Assembly (NCBI RefSeq): GCF_000307855.1
Contig: NZ_AJLR01000124.1
Coordinates: 1-64,000, forward strand
Origin: Schinkia azotoformans LMG 9581
GTDB taxonomy: Bacteria; Bacillota; Bacilli; Bacillales; Bacillaceae_J
Length of the DNA: 64,000 nucleotides
Direction of reading: 5' to 3'
Shown here: positions 15,523 to 25,037 of the stretch, one piece after another
Layout: each line of letters begins with the position of its first letter
Position numbering within the stretch: the stretch's first letter is position 1
Position numbers and translations under genes: made by a program
The notes under the pieces: generated by a model
Told to the model about the DNA's origin: nothing
What the model saw: the letters and a program-made list of their open reading frames with translations, nothing else
The model's database searches: none

Positions 15523-17046
15523 TTGCATAATATTAATAGTCAGGATTATTTATATTGGCGTTTGGTTTACGAACTTGTCACCAAGCATCGTTTTCGTATT
15601 ATAAACCTCTATGATCATGGAGAAGTTTGGCTGCAACGCATGGAGTGGCGAGAAAAGAATATTCTCCGACTGGTACGGGATGACATCAACTGGGGAAATT
15701 ATTTAGTACGGGATATGGCAAATGTAACAAGAGTGATCGATCTGTATAAACAACAATCCTATAGTAAAAAGGCAGATTTTTATAATATTTTTGTTTCAAC
15801 CTATCCACCTGTTGATGACTGGGAGTATCGAGTCGACAACCGAAATAATGTTCGTATTGTTTTAATAGAGCAGACCAATTGGGAACAAGAAATAGAAAGG
15901 CTTTTTAAACTTCTGAATCTGCCTTCTCCAGAAGTTAAAAGCTGGTTTTCAGATATGGTAGACCCGACAGAATTAATTAACAGATTACGACAAACAGAAA
16001 AGAATAGAAAGAAGGCAGAGAACGATCTTTTATTCGCTAAAAAACCTTTTTTAACCTATGTTTTAGTAGTGATTAATTTAATCATGTTTTTGCTTCTTGA
16101 ATTAGTTGGTTCAGGCAGTACGGATCTTTCTACTTTAATTAAGTTTGGTGCAAAATACAATCCTGCTATTTTAGAAGGAGATTGGTGGCGTTTTATCACA
16201 CCAATGTTTTTACATATAGGTTTCTTGCACTTATTAATGAATACGCTTGCTTTATATTATTTAGGGATTTCTGTTGAAAGAATTTATGGGACATGGCGCT
16301 TTCTAATCCTTTATTTTGCCGCAGGCATCACTGGCGGTGTAGCAAGCTTTGCCTTTACAACACAAGTATCTGCGGGTGCATCTGGTGCCATTTTCGGTTG
16401 TTTCGGTGCATTATTATATTTTGGGGTTGTCCATCCCTCTCTATTTCTACGCTCGATGGGATGGAATATTATTGTAGTGTTAGGCATAAACCTTGCGTTT
16501 GGTTTCCTTGTTCCAATGGTCGATAACAGTGCTCATATTGGCGGTCTTATCGGTGGATTTTTAGCCTCAGCCATTGTCCATTTACCGAATCATAAAAAGT
16601 CGCTTCATCAAGTAGCGGCATTCTTGCTTTTTTCGGTAATCTTGGGGGCTTCATTGGCTTATGGATTTTATTATAGCGATCAAAAAGAGGATCCGTTGGT
16701 CGTTGGCCAATTATCGCAACAGCTTATAGAAGATGGCAACTATGAAAAAGCAAATCAATTATTATCTGAAGTCGTACAAGCTAATGGGGAAGTTCCACCG
16801 GAAATTCTATTTTTGCTGTCCTACACTGAGATCAAGCTGGGACAGAACGAAAAAGCCATCCCTTTACTTGAGACCGTCGTGGAAGAAAAAAATGATTTTC
16901 ATGAAGCTTATTATAATCTAGCTTTACTCTATTTAGACAAGGGAGATTACGAAAAAGCCAAAGACTCAATCAACAAAGCATTGGAAATCAAGCCATATGA
17001 AGGGGATTATAAGTCTTTGGCAACGGAAATTGAAAAAATAAAATAA
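15523..17046 (+). CDS. gluP: Rhomboid intramembrane serine protease with TPR domain (GluP/YqgP)
   Basis: A 507-residue protein. The N-terminal 170 residues form a soluble domain; residues from about 178 to 400 hold the rhomboid core, with the catalytic Ser in GASGAIFG (about 288), the catalytic His in SAHIGGLIGG (about 339) and the HIGFLHLLMNTLALYYLG loop. Tetratricopeptide repeats follow at the C-terminus (EKANQLLSEV, EKAIPLLETV, EKAKDSINKALEI). B. subtilis YqgP cleaves membrane proteins such as the MgtE magnesium transporter under manganese stress; that role is family knowledge. TTG start with AAGGTGGGGG upstream. The position before yqgQ-glcK is syntenic. Confidence 0.94.
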   Translation: MHNINSQDYLYWRLVYELVTKHRFRIINLYDHGEVWLQRMEWREKNILRLVRDDINWGNYLVRDMANVTRVIDLYKQQSYSKKADFYNIFVSTYPPVDDWEYRVDNRNNVRIVLIEQTNWEQEIERLFKLLNLPSPEVKSWFSDMVDPTELINRLRQTEKNRKKAENDLLFAKKPFLTYVLVVINLIMFLLLELVGSGSTDLSTLIKFGAKYNPAILEGDWWRFITPMFLHIGFLHLLMNTLALYYLGISVERIYGTWRFLILYFAAGITGGVASFAFTTQVSAGASGAIFGCFGALLYFGVVHPSLFLRSMGWNIIVVLGINLAFGFLVPMVDNSAHIGGLIGGFLASAIVHLPNHKKSLHQVAAFLLFSVILGASLAYGFYYSDQKEDPLVVGQLSQQLIEDGNYEKANQLLSEVVQANGEVPPEILFLLSYTEIKLGQNEKAIPLLETVVEEKNDFHEAYYNLALLYLDKGDYEKAKDSINKALEIKPYEGDYKSLATEIEKIK

Positions 17047-17113
17047 TGTATGTTTCCTCATTATTTGGTTAATGATGGAATCTAGAAGATTGCCAGTTTG
17101 AGGAGGACATACA

Positions 17114-18580
17114 TTGTCTAAGGAGAAAGAAGTAAAGCACCCCGTCCAGTCAAAAATTGAACCCAATATTGAATATTTAAGGGAGCAATTGGGCGCTGGT
17201 AAAAGCTTTGATGTGATTCATATTGATCTCGAATATGCTGGCCGAAAGATGGCAATGTTTCTTATTGATGGTTTTGCAAAGGATGATCTTTTGCATTTAT
17301 TGCAAAAATTCCTTGCAAAACTAAAGCCGGAAGACCTTGAGCCAGAGCCGTTACATAAATTGTTGAAAACCTATATTCCCTATGTAGAAGTTGATAAAAA
17401 CAAAGATTTGGATGTTGTTGTCGACACTGTATTGGCGGGTCCTACAGCGCTCGTCGTAGATGGTATTGCTGAAGTAATCATCATCGATGCTAGAACGTAT
17501 CCAGTTCGAGGACCTGAAGAGCCTGATACAGAACGGGTTGTTCGCGGTTCACGGGATGGTTTTGTTGAAACGATTGTCTTTAACATGTCCTTAACTAGGA
17601 GAAGAGTTCGTGATCGGTCATTAAGGATGGAATATATGCAGGTTGGTAGACGATCAAAAACCGATGTTTGTATATGCTATCTGGAAGACATTGCGGATCC
17701 TGACTTAGTGAAGGAGATTAAAGAATCTATATCAAACATAGATACAGATGGAGTGCCGATGGCAGAAAAAACAATCGAAGAATTCATCGGTGGCAGACAT
17801 TGGAACCCATATCCAATTGTTCGCTATACAGAGCGCCCTGACACGGCAGCTTCCCATATTTTTGAGGGTCATGTCATCATTATTATTGATGGATCTCCAA
17901 GCGTTATGATTGCACCGACTACTTTTTGGCATCATCTCCAGCATGCCGAGGAATATAGACAAAAGCCGATTGTTGGCGCCTATTTACGGTTAATTCGTTT
18001 CTTGGCAATATGGTCTTCATTATTTTTACTGCCTTTATGGTATTTATTCGCTGTTCATCCTGAATACCTCCCAGATCAATTGAGTTTTATTGGAGTGAAG
18101 GAACCGGGAGAGATCCCTTTACTTATCCAAATTTTTCTGGCTGAGCTCGGAATTGATATTTTGCGGATGGCGGCTGTTCATACACCAACATCACTTGCAA
18201 CAGCACTCGGTTTAGTAGCGGCTTTAATGATCGGCCAAGTTGCTGTTGAAGTTGGTTTGTTTACAAATGAAACGGTGCTCTATATTTCTGTTGCAGCGAT
18301 TGGGACATTTGCAACACCAAGTTACGAGATGAGTTTAGCTAATCGTTTAGTGCGGATTGTATTTTTGCTAATGGCCGGCTGGTTTGGACTTATTGGTTTT
18401 GTCATAGCTGTTGCTGTTTGGCTCATCATGATGGTTAGGATGAAATCATTTCAAACCCCATATTTTTGGCCGTTTATCCCATTTTCACTGCATGCCTTTA
18501 GAGACGTATTAATTCGATCACCAATTCCATTAAAAAAACGCAGACCAACAATCCTGCACCCGCAAGACCCAGATCGCTAA
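17114..18580 (+). CDS. GerA-type spore germination protein, SpoVAF-like
   Basis: A 488-residue protein of the GerAA/SpoVAF family. The N-terminal cytoplasmic half contains GPTALVVDG, the conserved TYPVRGPEEPDTERVVRGSR and DGFVETI stretches, and RRVRDRSLR. The C-terminal half has four to five membrane segments with HTPTSLATALGLVAALMIG and VAAIGTFATPSYEMSLANR. It acts in the inner spore membrane, in nutrient sensing or ion release. TTG start with GAGGAGG. Here it stands alone between gluP and yqgQ, not in a spoVA operon, so it may be a SpoVAF-like orphan. No clear SigG promoter was found. Confidence 0.88.
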   Translation: MSKEKEVKHPVQSKIEPNIEYLREQLGAGKSFDVIHIDLEYAGRKMAMFLIDGFAKDDLLHLLQKFLAKLKPEDLEPEPLHKLLKTYIPYVEVDKNKDLDVVVDTVLAGPTALVVDGIAEVIIIDARTYPVRGPEEPDTERVVRGSRDGFVETIVFNMSLTRRRVRDRSLRMEYMQVGRRSKTDVCICYLEDIADPDLVKEIKESISNIDTDGVPMAEKTIEEFIGGRHWNPYPIVRYTERPDTAASHIFEGHVIIIIDGSPSVMIAPTTFWHHLQHAEEYRQKPIVGAYLRLIRFLAIWSSLFLLPLWYLFAVHPEYLPDQLSFIGVKEPGEIPLLIQIFLAELGIDILRMAAVHTPTSLATALGLVAALMIGQVAVEVGLFTNETVLYISVAAIGTFATPSYEMSLANRLVRIVFLLMAGWFGLIGFVIAVAVWLIMMVRMKSFQTPYFWPFIPFSLHAFRDVLIRSPIPLKKRRPTILHPQDPDR

Positions 18581-18686
18581 GGGGCTGTCTCATTTTGAGG
18601 TGGCTCCTTTCATGTTTTCAGGTGGCTAAACATATCTTTTTTTAATATACTTAATGCAGTACATAGAATTAGGAGATGCATTTATT

Positions 18687-18914
18687 GTGAGGACGATTTA
18701 TGATATTCAACAGTTATTGAAGCGTTTCGGTGTCTTTATTTATGTTGGCGATCGGATTGCAGACTTAGAATTAATGGAAGATGAAGTACGGGAATTATAC
18801 AAATCGCAATTTATTGATACAAAAGAGTTTCAAATGGCTTTGCTTTTACTTCGTCAGGAAATAGAAAGGGAGAAATCGAAAAGACTAAAACAAGCATCAG
18901 TAAAGGATGAGTAA
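18687..18914 (+). CDS. yqgQ: YqgQ family small protein
   Basis: A 75-residue acidic helical protein (IYDIQQLLKRFGVFIYVGDR, then LELMEDEVRELYKSQ). It resembles B. subtilis YqgQ in sequence and in lying directly before glcK, with which it overlaps at the stop. I chose the GTG at 18687 because AGGAGA lies about 10 nt upstream; the longer reading from 18654 lacks a site. The fold is a small three-helix bundle reported to bind single-stranded nucleic acid in structural work, but its role is unknown. Confidence 0.82.
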   Translation: MRTIYDIQQLLKRFGVFIYVGDRIADLELMEDEVRELYKSQFIDTKEFQMALLLLRQEIEREKSKRLKQASVKDE

Positions 18915-18915
18915 A

Positions 18916-19875
18916 ATGGAGAAATGGCTTGTTGGGGTAGATGTAGGAGGAACCAACATCAAATTTGCATTTCTTTCCGATGATGGGGATATTGTTTACC
19001 GTTGGTCCATTCCAACCGATGTTACTAATGACGGTCAAAATATCATCCCTGATATCGCAAGTTCAATTTTACATAAGCTCCATGAAAACAATCAAACAAC
19101 TAACAATGTAAAAGGAATCGGCATTGGTGCCCCGGCTTTTATGAATATGGAAACCGGCTTTATTTTTGAAGCTATTAATTTAGGATGGAAAGATATAGAT
19201 ATCAAATCAGAACTTGAACGAAGATTAATGCTTCCTGTCGTAATAGATAATGATGCCAATGTTGCTGCTATTGGAGAAATGTGGAAGGGGGCTGGAATTG
19301 GTTCAAAAGATCTGCTCTGTATTACAATCGGAACAGGTATCGGTGGGGGCATTATTATTAACGGAGAGATTGTTCATGGAACAAACGGGATGGCTGGCGA
19401 AATAGGGCATATTACAGTGAACCTAGAAAATGGGATATTATGTAACTGTGGTAAATACGGATGTTTGGAGACGAAATCATCAGCAACAGGAATGGTACAA
19501 CAGGCTATTGCAGAAATCGATAATCACCCGGAAAGTCTTTTGTTTATTTCGTATAAACAGACCGGTCAACTAACAGCCAAAATGATTGTACAGGCAGCTC
19601 TTGAAAAAGATGAATATGCCTTAAAAATTGTTGACACATCCTGTTATTACTTGGGGCTTGCTATTGCCAATATTGCCAATACGATAAATCCAAGCAGGAT
19701 TGTTATTGGTGGTGGAGTATCAAAGGCGGGTTCCCTCCTATTGAATTCAATACAAAAGTATTTTAATCAATTTGCACTACCGAGAGTTAAGATGGGAGCA
19801 GATTTGGCTATTGCAACTCTTGGAAACGATGCCGGTGTCATTGGTGCCGCATGGCTTGTGAAAAACAAACTGTAA
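18916..19875 (+). CDS. glcK: Glucokinase (ROK family)
   Basis: Phosphorylates glucose with ATP to glucose-6-phosphate in the cytoplasm. The 319-residue protein has the N-terminal phosphate loop VGVDVGGTNIKFA (about 6-18), the sugar site DNDANVAAIGEMW (about 106-118), GTGIGGGIIING, and the ROK zinc motif CNCGKYGCLE (about 178-187). AAAGG lies 9 nt before the ATG at 18916; an in-frame ATG three codons earlier overlaps the yqgQ stop. Co-transcription with yqgQ is clear from the overlap. Confidence 0.95.
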   Translation: MEKWLVGVDVGGTNIKFAFLSDDGDIVYRWSIPTDVTNDGQNIIPDIASSILHKLHENNQTTNNVKGIGIGAPAFMNMETGFIFEAINLGWKDIDIKSELERRLMLPVVIDNDANVAAIGEMWKGAGIGSKDLLCITIGTGIGGGIIINGEIVHGTNGMAGEIGHITVNLENGILCNCGKYGCLETKSSATGMVQQAIAEIDNHPESLLFISYKQTGQLTAKMIVQAALEKDEYALKIVDTSCYYLGLAIANIANTINPSRIVIGGGVSKAGSLLLNSIQKYFNQFALPRVKMGADLAIATLGNDAGVIGAAWLVKNKL

Positions 19876-19939
19876 CTTCATTTGGCGATGTACATTTTTC
19901 CTACCTTCTCATACTCTAATGATAAAGGAGGAGGTAGTG

Positions 19940-21127
19940 ATGAAAGTTAAAGGTCGTGCGGAACATTCACTTTGGTACTATAGCCAGCTTTTTAATGTGC
20001 CGCTTTCGTTAATTATTGATTCCAACACCAATTTACATGTTAAGGATACTTTACATGATAAAATAATAAATATCCCGGGATATATTGTTAAAGAATATGG
20101 TATTACCAAAGAGGATTCCTTTGATAGTGTAGCAAACAAATTAAACATGAATATAGAAGCTCTTCTCTTGCTTAATCATGGTGACCTATCAAATCTTAAC
20201 CAAAATAGTAAAATTAATATTCCAATTCGTGTCACAGAGCCCATTGTTATTGGTGAGCAAAACTACACCTACCAAACAATGATTGCCGATTTAAAGCGGC
20301 TAGAGGAAATTTATCCCTTTATGAAAAGAAATACGATTGGATATTCCGTTCAAAATAAAGAAATCCCTGAAGTGATTGTTGGGAATGGCGAGATGCGGGT
20401 CCATATGAATGGGTCCTTTCACGCAAATGAATGGATCACAACTGCGGTGTTAATGGCATTATTGAATAATTATTTATTATCGATTACCAATCAAACAAGC
20501 CTAGCCGGCATAAAAACTGAACCTTTATACCATTATGCAACCTTATCGCTTGTACCGATGGTCAATCCCGACGGTGTGGAATTAGTATTGAACGGTCTAC
20601 CAGAGGATGATCAATCCCGTGAGTATGTAATTGCTTTAAACGAGGGAAGTACAGATTTTTCTAATTGGAAGGCCAACATTAATGGTGTTGATTTAAATAA
20701 ACAGTTTCCGGCGAAATGGGAACTCGAACGGCCACGAAAACCACAGCAACCTAGGCCTAGAGATTTCCCTGGTTTTCGGCCGTTATCAGAGCCTGAAACG
20801 ATTGCAATGGCGACATTGACAATGAACAGTAATTTTGATAGAGTTATCGCTTTTCATACCCAGTGCAAGGAAATATATTGGGGCTTTGACGACCGGGAGC
20901 CGCCATATTCAAAAACAATTGTTAATGAATTTGCGAAGAAAAGTGGTTATAAGCCGATTCAAACCTTGGATAGTTATTCAGGCTTTAAAGATTGGTTTAT
21001 CTATGAATGGAAAAGGCCAGGCTTCACAGTTGAGCTTGGTGAGGGAGTAAATCCATTACCTATTACGCAATTTAAAGATATATATAATGAAAGTATTGGG
21101 ATTTTTTTAGCAGGATTATATATGTAG
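19940..21127 (+). CDS. yqgT: Gamma-D-glutamyl-L-diamino acid endopeptidase, M14 zinc carboxypeptidase with LysM (YqgT-like)
   Basis: Cleaves the D-Glu-diaminopimelate bond of peptidoglycan peptides, acting on wall fragments. The 395-residue protein begins with two LysM-like segments (about 1-105; the second ends INIPIR), followed by the M14 peptidase domain. Zinc ligands appear as His and Glu in GSFHANEWIT (about 154-162) and a later His in AFHTQCKEIYW; the catalytic Glu is in FTVELGEG. AGGAGG precedes the ATG at 19940. There is no signal peptide, so it could work inside the mother cell or after non-classical export. YqgT occupies the same place in B. subtilis. Confidence 0.9.
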   Translation: MKVKGRAEHSLWYYSQLFNVPLSLIIDSNTNLHVKDTLHDKIINIPGYIVKEYGITKEDSFDSVANKLNMNIEALLLLNHGDLSNLNQNSKINIPIRVTEPIVIGEQNYTYQTMIADLKRLEEIYPFMKRNTIGYSVQNKEIPEVIVGNGEMRVHMNGSFHANEWITTAVLMALLNNYLLSITNQTSLAGIKTEPLYHYATLSLVPMVNPDGVELVLNGLPEDDQSREYVIALNEGSTDFSNWKANINGVDLNKQFPAKWELERPRKPQQPRPRDFPGFRPLSEPETIAMATLTMNSNFDRVIAFHTQCKEIYWGFDDREPPYSKTIVNEFAKKSGYKPIQTLDSYSGFKDWFIYEWKRPGFTVELGEGVNPLPITQFKDIYNESIGIFLAGLYM

Positions 21128-21196
21128 TAAAATAGCAATTAAAGTCATCAGATGGACGATGTTCTATCTGATGCAAACCATTCTTGGGGTGAAGAA

Positions 21197-22321
21197 ATGA
21201 GGAAATTATTCGTAGTCATCATATGTTTTTTCTTATATGGGTGTAGTACTCCGAATAGAGTGGTAAATGATGCATCATACATCAAAAGAACTACCGAAGA
21301 AAAAAGTATAATTACAAAACAGTTTTTTTCAAAGAGTTCATTTAAGCCCATAGCTATGGCTGAAAATGAAGACTTTTATTCTATAAATGAATGGTATGAC
21401 GAAGATACGGTCATCTATTCTGTTGGTGAAAAAGAGATGTCTTCTCTTTTTTTACATAATTTATTATCGGGTAAACGGAACTTATTTTATCAAACAAATG
21501 AATTTATTACTAAAATTCAAGCGAATTCTGCCCATTCCCTATTTGCTGTTCAAACATTAGAACAAAGTGGAGACAGTCATATTCGGATTCTTGATAAAAT
21601 GGGAAAAGAAGTTTTTTCTTGGGATAATAAGATTGAGGACCTACAATTTATGTGGAATCCATATGAACCTGATGAATTAGTGATTACTGAATTTTTATCC
21701 TATATGGAATTTCAACTTTTGAAGGTTAATATTAGTACGAAGGACGTAACCGAAATTCCTGTCAATAATCCGTTTGTTCAGTGGACAAGCAGGGATGAAC
21801 TCGGGTTTTTAAATTGGGACCAAAATGAACCTAGTCTTGATGCGCCACTTATTCTATTTAATTTAAAGACATTGAAGGAAGAGGAGTGGCTTAAAAACTG
21901 TATTATGCTTTTTACTCTAAAAGATGTAGTGATTACCGTCTCTATGGATAATAACGATTTAAATAAATCATTATATACTTTTTATGAATCAAAAACACGA
22001 AAGAAGTTAACGGAGGTGTATATTCCTATATTAAATACTTTTTCAGAAGCGTGGTGGATCCCAAGCTTTGATTTTGATGAAGATAAGAAAATATTTTATT
22101 ATATGAAACCGAAACGGGCAGGGGATATTTCAGAATATAACGAGGGATACGAGCTTACAGCGTTATCGATCGACGATCAAAAAGAGGAAGTGTTAATGAA
22201 AATTCCAAACAACTATCCGATTAAGCTATCACCGGATGGGCAGCGGTGTTTAATCGGTCAACAGCTGGAACAGGTTATTACTATTTCTAATCAGCAAATG
22301 ACGAACTTAATTTCAAATTAA
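21197..22321 (+). CDS. yqgU: YqgU-like lipoprotein
   Basis: A 374-residue protein with a lipoprotein signal (VVIICFFLYGC with the lipobox Cys at about 15). The mature part is rich in beta-strand repeats such as DEDTVIYSVGE, DELGFLNWDQN and IKLSPDGQRCLIGQ, which suggests a beta-propeller-like fold. GGGGTGA lies before the ATG at 21197, so the longer frame from 21152 is rejected. It follows yqgT as yqgU does in B. subtilis. Function unknown; extracytoplasmic. Confidence 0.82.
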   Translation: MRKLFVVIICFFLYGCSTPNRVVNDASYIKRTTEEKSIITKQFFSKSSFKPIAMAENEDFYSINEWYDEDTVIYSVGEKEMSSLFLHNLLSGKRNLFYQTNEFITKIQANSAHSLFAVQTLEQSGDSHIRILDKMGKEVFSWDNKIEDLQFMWNPYEPDELVITEFLSYMEFQLLKVNISTKDVTEIPVNNPFVQWTSRDELGFLNWDQNEPSLDAPLILFNLKTLKEEEWLKNCIMLFTLKDVVITVSMDNNDLNKSLYTFYESKTRKKLTEVYIPILNTFSEAWWIPSFDFDEDKKIFYYMKPKRAGDISEYNEGYELTALSIDDQKEEVLMKIPNNYPIKLSPDGQRCLIGQQLEQVITISNQQMTNLISN

Positions 22322-22324
22322 AAA

Positions 22325-22370
22325 TAAAAAAACATCAACAATTGCAAAATAGCAGTTGTTGATGTTTTTT
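22325..22370 (+). terminator. Terminator after yqgU
   Basis: AAAACATCAACAA / TTGTTGATGTTTT stem with an A-rich loop and TTTTTT end. Confidence 0.9.
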
Positions 22371-22400
22371 GCTTAAAAGATTTGTTTAGCTCTCAAAAAA

Positions 22401-22586
22401 TTAATGAGCAGTTGGGACGCCATGTCCTCCAAGAATACCGATGAAAGTCATTACAGCAAACCACCCAAAAACTAGCGTTGAAGCTCCTGCAAAGAAAACC
22501 GCAAGCATTGCTTTTTGTTTTAAAGAGCGGAATGTACCTGCCAGACATAATAATGCTACTAATGCGAAGATAATAACTAAGCCCAC
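22401..22586 (-). CDS. DUF2759 family small membrane protein
   Basis: A 61-residue protein with two hydrophobic helices (VIIFALVALLCLAGTF and AVFFAGASTLVFGWFAVM) linked by the basic RSLKQK turn, and a GGHGVPTAH tail. The pattern fits the DUF2759 proteins (YqgW) of Bacillus. A GGGGG ribosome-binding site precedes it. Function unknown. Confidence 0.75.
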   Translation of the reverse strand: MGLVIIFALVALLCLAGTFRSLKQKAMLAVFFAGASTLVFGWFAVMTFIGILGGHGVPTAH

Positions 22587-22824
22587 TGTTCTACCCCCTT
22601 ACAATAAAGTTCTGTCATTAATATACCCATTTTTTTGAATAAAAACTACAAACTATGTATACTAAAAGTGCATCTCTTTATATATTTTAATCTTTTTTTG
22701 TAGTTTTGTCGAGGACAAAAATCTATCTGTATGTGTCAATATTATGATTGATCATAGCATTTTATAGGTATTAAAACTAGTCTTCGTGTAAAATTAAGAA
22801 AATGTGAAAAATGGGGGTTCGTAT

Positions 22825-23466
22825 ATGGAATTAAAATGGAGGCAGTTTCCTCTTGGTCCACTTCAAACAAATGCGTACATAATTGAGAACGAAAATAAGG
22901 AATGTATCATCATTGATCCTGGCAGTGAAGGGAAAAGATTGGTTAGAAATTTGGAGCAAAAAGAACTTAGCCCATTAGCCATTCTTTTAACACATGCTCA
23001 TTTTGACCATATTGGTGCTGTTGATGACTTGAGGGAAAAATGGCATTGCCCGGTTTATTTGCATGTGAATGAACAAGATTGGTTGATGAATCCATCCTTA
23101 AATGGCTCGAAGTATTTTGGACTTGACGAAGAGATTATCGTAAAGAAAGCGGACCAACTAGTAAAGGAAGAAGGAAAGCTGACAATTGGTCCATTTAGTT
23201 TTGAGGTCTATGAAACACCAGGTCATTCTCCTGGTAGCGTATCCTATTATTTAAGAGAACAATCGATTGTGTTTTCAGGTGATGCACTTTTCAGAGGAAG
23301 TATAGGAAGAACGGATTTACAGGGTGGTTCACATCGCCAATTAATTCAAAGCATTCATGAGAAGCTGTTGGTGCTTCCTGAAGAAACTACAGTTGCACCA
23401 GGGCATGGACCAATAACTACGATCATGAATGAAATGAATGACAATCCTTTCTTAAATGGTTTTTAA
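22825..23466 (+). CDS. MBL-fold metallo-hydrolase (YqgX, glyoxalase II-like)
   Basis: A 213-residue metallo-beta-lactamase-fold enzyme. The metal motif THAHFDHIGA (about 54-63), a further His in ETPGHSPGSV (about 130), the Asp in SGDALFRGSIGRTD (about 150) and a final His in VAPGHGP are all present. Relatives hydrolyse thioesters such as S-lactoyl or persulfide conjugates, and B. subtilis YqgX has been linked to methylglyoxal detoxification. The ATG at 22825 follows GGGGG; the upstream GTG is less likely. Confidence 0.88.
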   Translation: MELKWRQFPLGPLQTNAYIIENENKECIIIDPGSEGKRLVRNLEQKELSPLAILLTHAHFDHIGAVDDLREKWHCPVYLHVNEQDWLMNPSLNGSKYFGLDEEIIVKKADQLVKEEGKLTIGPFSFEVYETPGHSPGSVSYYLREQSIVFSGDALFRGSIGRTDLQGGSHRQLIQSIHEKLLVLPEETTVAPGHGPITTIMNEMNDNPFLNGF

Positions 23467-23499
23467 CTTTATCCAGCATTTGATAAGGTGGCGGAGTGT

Positions 23500-24621
23500 T
23501 TGATTAATAAAATTAAAAAGAGCATCAAGGATTCGGAAAAAGGCAGTATTTCATATTCAGACTTTATCAGTCTAGCCTTATATGACCAAGATGGCGGCTA
23601 TTATATGAAGGACAGAAAAAAGATTGGAAAAGAAGGGGACTTCTACACAAACAGCAATGTTCATAGCGTATTTGGAAAGGTACTAGCTCGAATTTTTGTT
23701 CAACTTGTGCAAAAGGATGTTTTACCGCCAACGATATGTGAAATTGGCGCTGGAACAGGCCGTCTTGCGAGTTTTATCCTAGATGAATGGGAGAAAATTG
23801 ACCCTGTTACTTTTGCCCAGTTGAACTATCATATCATTGAAATGAGCCCGTACCATCGAAGGGAACAATTATCAACAATTCAAAAAATCGAGAAAGTATG
23901 TCAATATGAATCGATGGATGAGATGTTCGGCAAGATTGGCAAATACACAGGCTTCGTTCTTTCTAATGAACTTTTTGATGCTTTTCCAGTCGATGTGTTA
24001 CAAAGAAAAGGAAATGAGATCTATGAGGCTAGAGTGACTGTTGAAGATGATGTATTAAAGGAGGTATTAATTCCTTGTGAACGGGTAGAACTTCTGAATT
24101 GGCTTAGGAAAAACGGGATTGCCCTTAGGGACGGACAGAGAATGGAAATTCCGATAGCGATGAATAAATGGCTTGATGAATCGAGTGTTTGGCTTGAAAA
24201 AGGGATTATGTTCACGATTGACTACGGTTATACGAAAGAGGAATGGATGGAACCGATTCATCGGGAAGGAAGCCTAAGAGGGTTCTACAAGCATCAAATG
24301 ATTCGCGACCCGCTGCTCCACCCTGGGGATATGGATGTAACGACTCATATTCATTTGGATACTTTAATTGAAAAAGGAGAACAAGTTGACTTAACATTTT
24401 TAGCGATGTTAAAGCAATACCAATTCCTGCTTAGAGGAGGAATACTAGAGTATCTGCAAGAACACTACGATCCAAATCCTTTTTCAGAAGTAAGCAAACA
24501 AAATCGCGCTATTCGCAATCTTTTATTAGATGATGGGATCAGTGCGAGCTTTACTGTGGTGGTTCAGAAAAAGGAATTACCTAATATAACAATTGATGAT
24601 GTGTTGCTATATAATCTTTAG
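23500..24621 (+). CDS. MidA-family SAM-dependent methyltransferase
   Basis: A 373-residue protein of the COG1565/MidA (NDUFAF7) family. The SAM-binding glycine motif is EIGAGTGRLASFIL (about 85-98), preceded by the conserved FYTNSNVHSVFGKVLAR and followed by GFVLSNELFDAFPVDV; the C-terminal part has FTIDYGY. The mitochondrial relative methylates an arginine of complex I; the bacterial substrate is unknown. The TTG at 23500 is preceded by AAGGTGG; an in-frame GTG lies at 23488. It is co-directional with the MBL gene, 33 nt apart, so probably one operon. Confidence 0.85.
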   Translation: MINKIKKSIKDSEKGSISYSDFISLALYDQDGGYYMKDRKKIGKEGDFYTNSNVHSVFGKVLARIFVQLVQKDVLPPTICEIGAGTGRLASFILDEWEKIDPVTFAQLNYHIIEMSPYHRREQLSTIQKIEKVCQYESMDEMFGKIGKYTGFVLSNELFDAFPVDVLQRKGNEIYEARVTVEDDVLKEVLIPCERVELLNWLRKNGIALRDGQRMEIPIAMNKWLDESSVWLEKGIMFTIDYGYTKEEWMEPIHREGSLRGFYKHQMIRDPLLHPGDMDVTTHIHLDTLIEKGEQVDLTFLAMLKQYQFLLRGGILEYLQEHYDPNPFSEVSKQNRAIRNLLLDDGISASFTVVVQKKELPNITIDDVLLYNL

Positions 24622-24627
24622 ATAAAT

Positions 24628-24660
24628 AAAAAAACGATGCAATATGCATCGTTTTTTTAT
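24628..24660 (+). terminator. Terminator after MidA-family gene
   Basis: AAAAAACGATGCA / TGCATCGTTTTTT perfect stem with a three-base loop; it could act on both strands between convergent genes. Confidence 0.9.
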
Positions 24661-24663
24661 TTT

Positions 24664-24906
24664 TTAATGACCGCCACCAAGTGGCATCATAAATGTTGTC
24701 CAGTATGTGAAGCCAATAAAGAAAACTGTTAAAAATGCTGCAAATATGTAGACACCCATACGCTCAGATAATTGTAAAAATCCTATTGCTAAGAACAATA
24801 CAGTAATCCCTAAAAATAAAAGGGAAGTTGTATGCATGTGTCCTAGGTAGAACATGATACTGAAAATTGCAGTCCAAAATGCCATAACTTTATACATATT
24901 ACCCAT
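24664..24906 (-). CDS. DUF2626 family membrane protein
   Basis: An 80-residue protein with three predicted hydrophobic helices and a GGGH end. The pattern (FWTAIFSIMFYLGH, LLFLGITVLFLAIGFLQLSERMG, FTYWTTFMMP) fits the DUF2626 (YqgY) family of Bacillus. GGAGGAG precedes the ATG. Function unknown. Confidence 0.8.
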   Translation of the reverse strand: MGNMYKVMAFWTAIFSIMFYLGHMHTTSLLFLGITVLFLAIGFLQLSERMGVYIFAAFLTVFFIGFTYWTTFMMPLGGGH

Positions 24907-25037
24907 TATGTACTACTCCTCCTTTACAAAAAACTTCACCATAGCTAAACATAGATAATAATTACTCTACTTATTATAATGGACAAATTGTGTGGTGTAA
25001 ATGACTGAAATCTCAAATTTTGTATAAACGTGGCGTA

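Noticed and set aside
17047-17113. SigG promoter for the SpoVAF-like gene
   Set aside because: CATTATTTGG-like bases occur but no -35 element at the expected 17-18 base distance.
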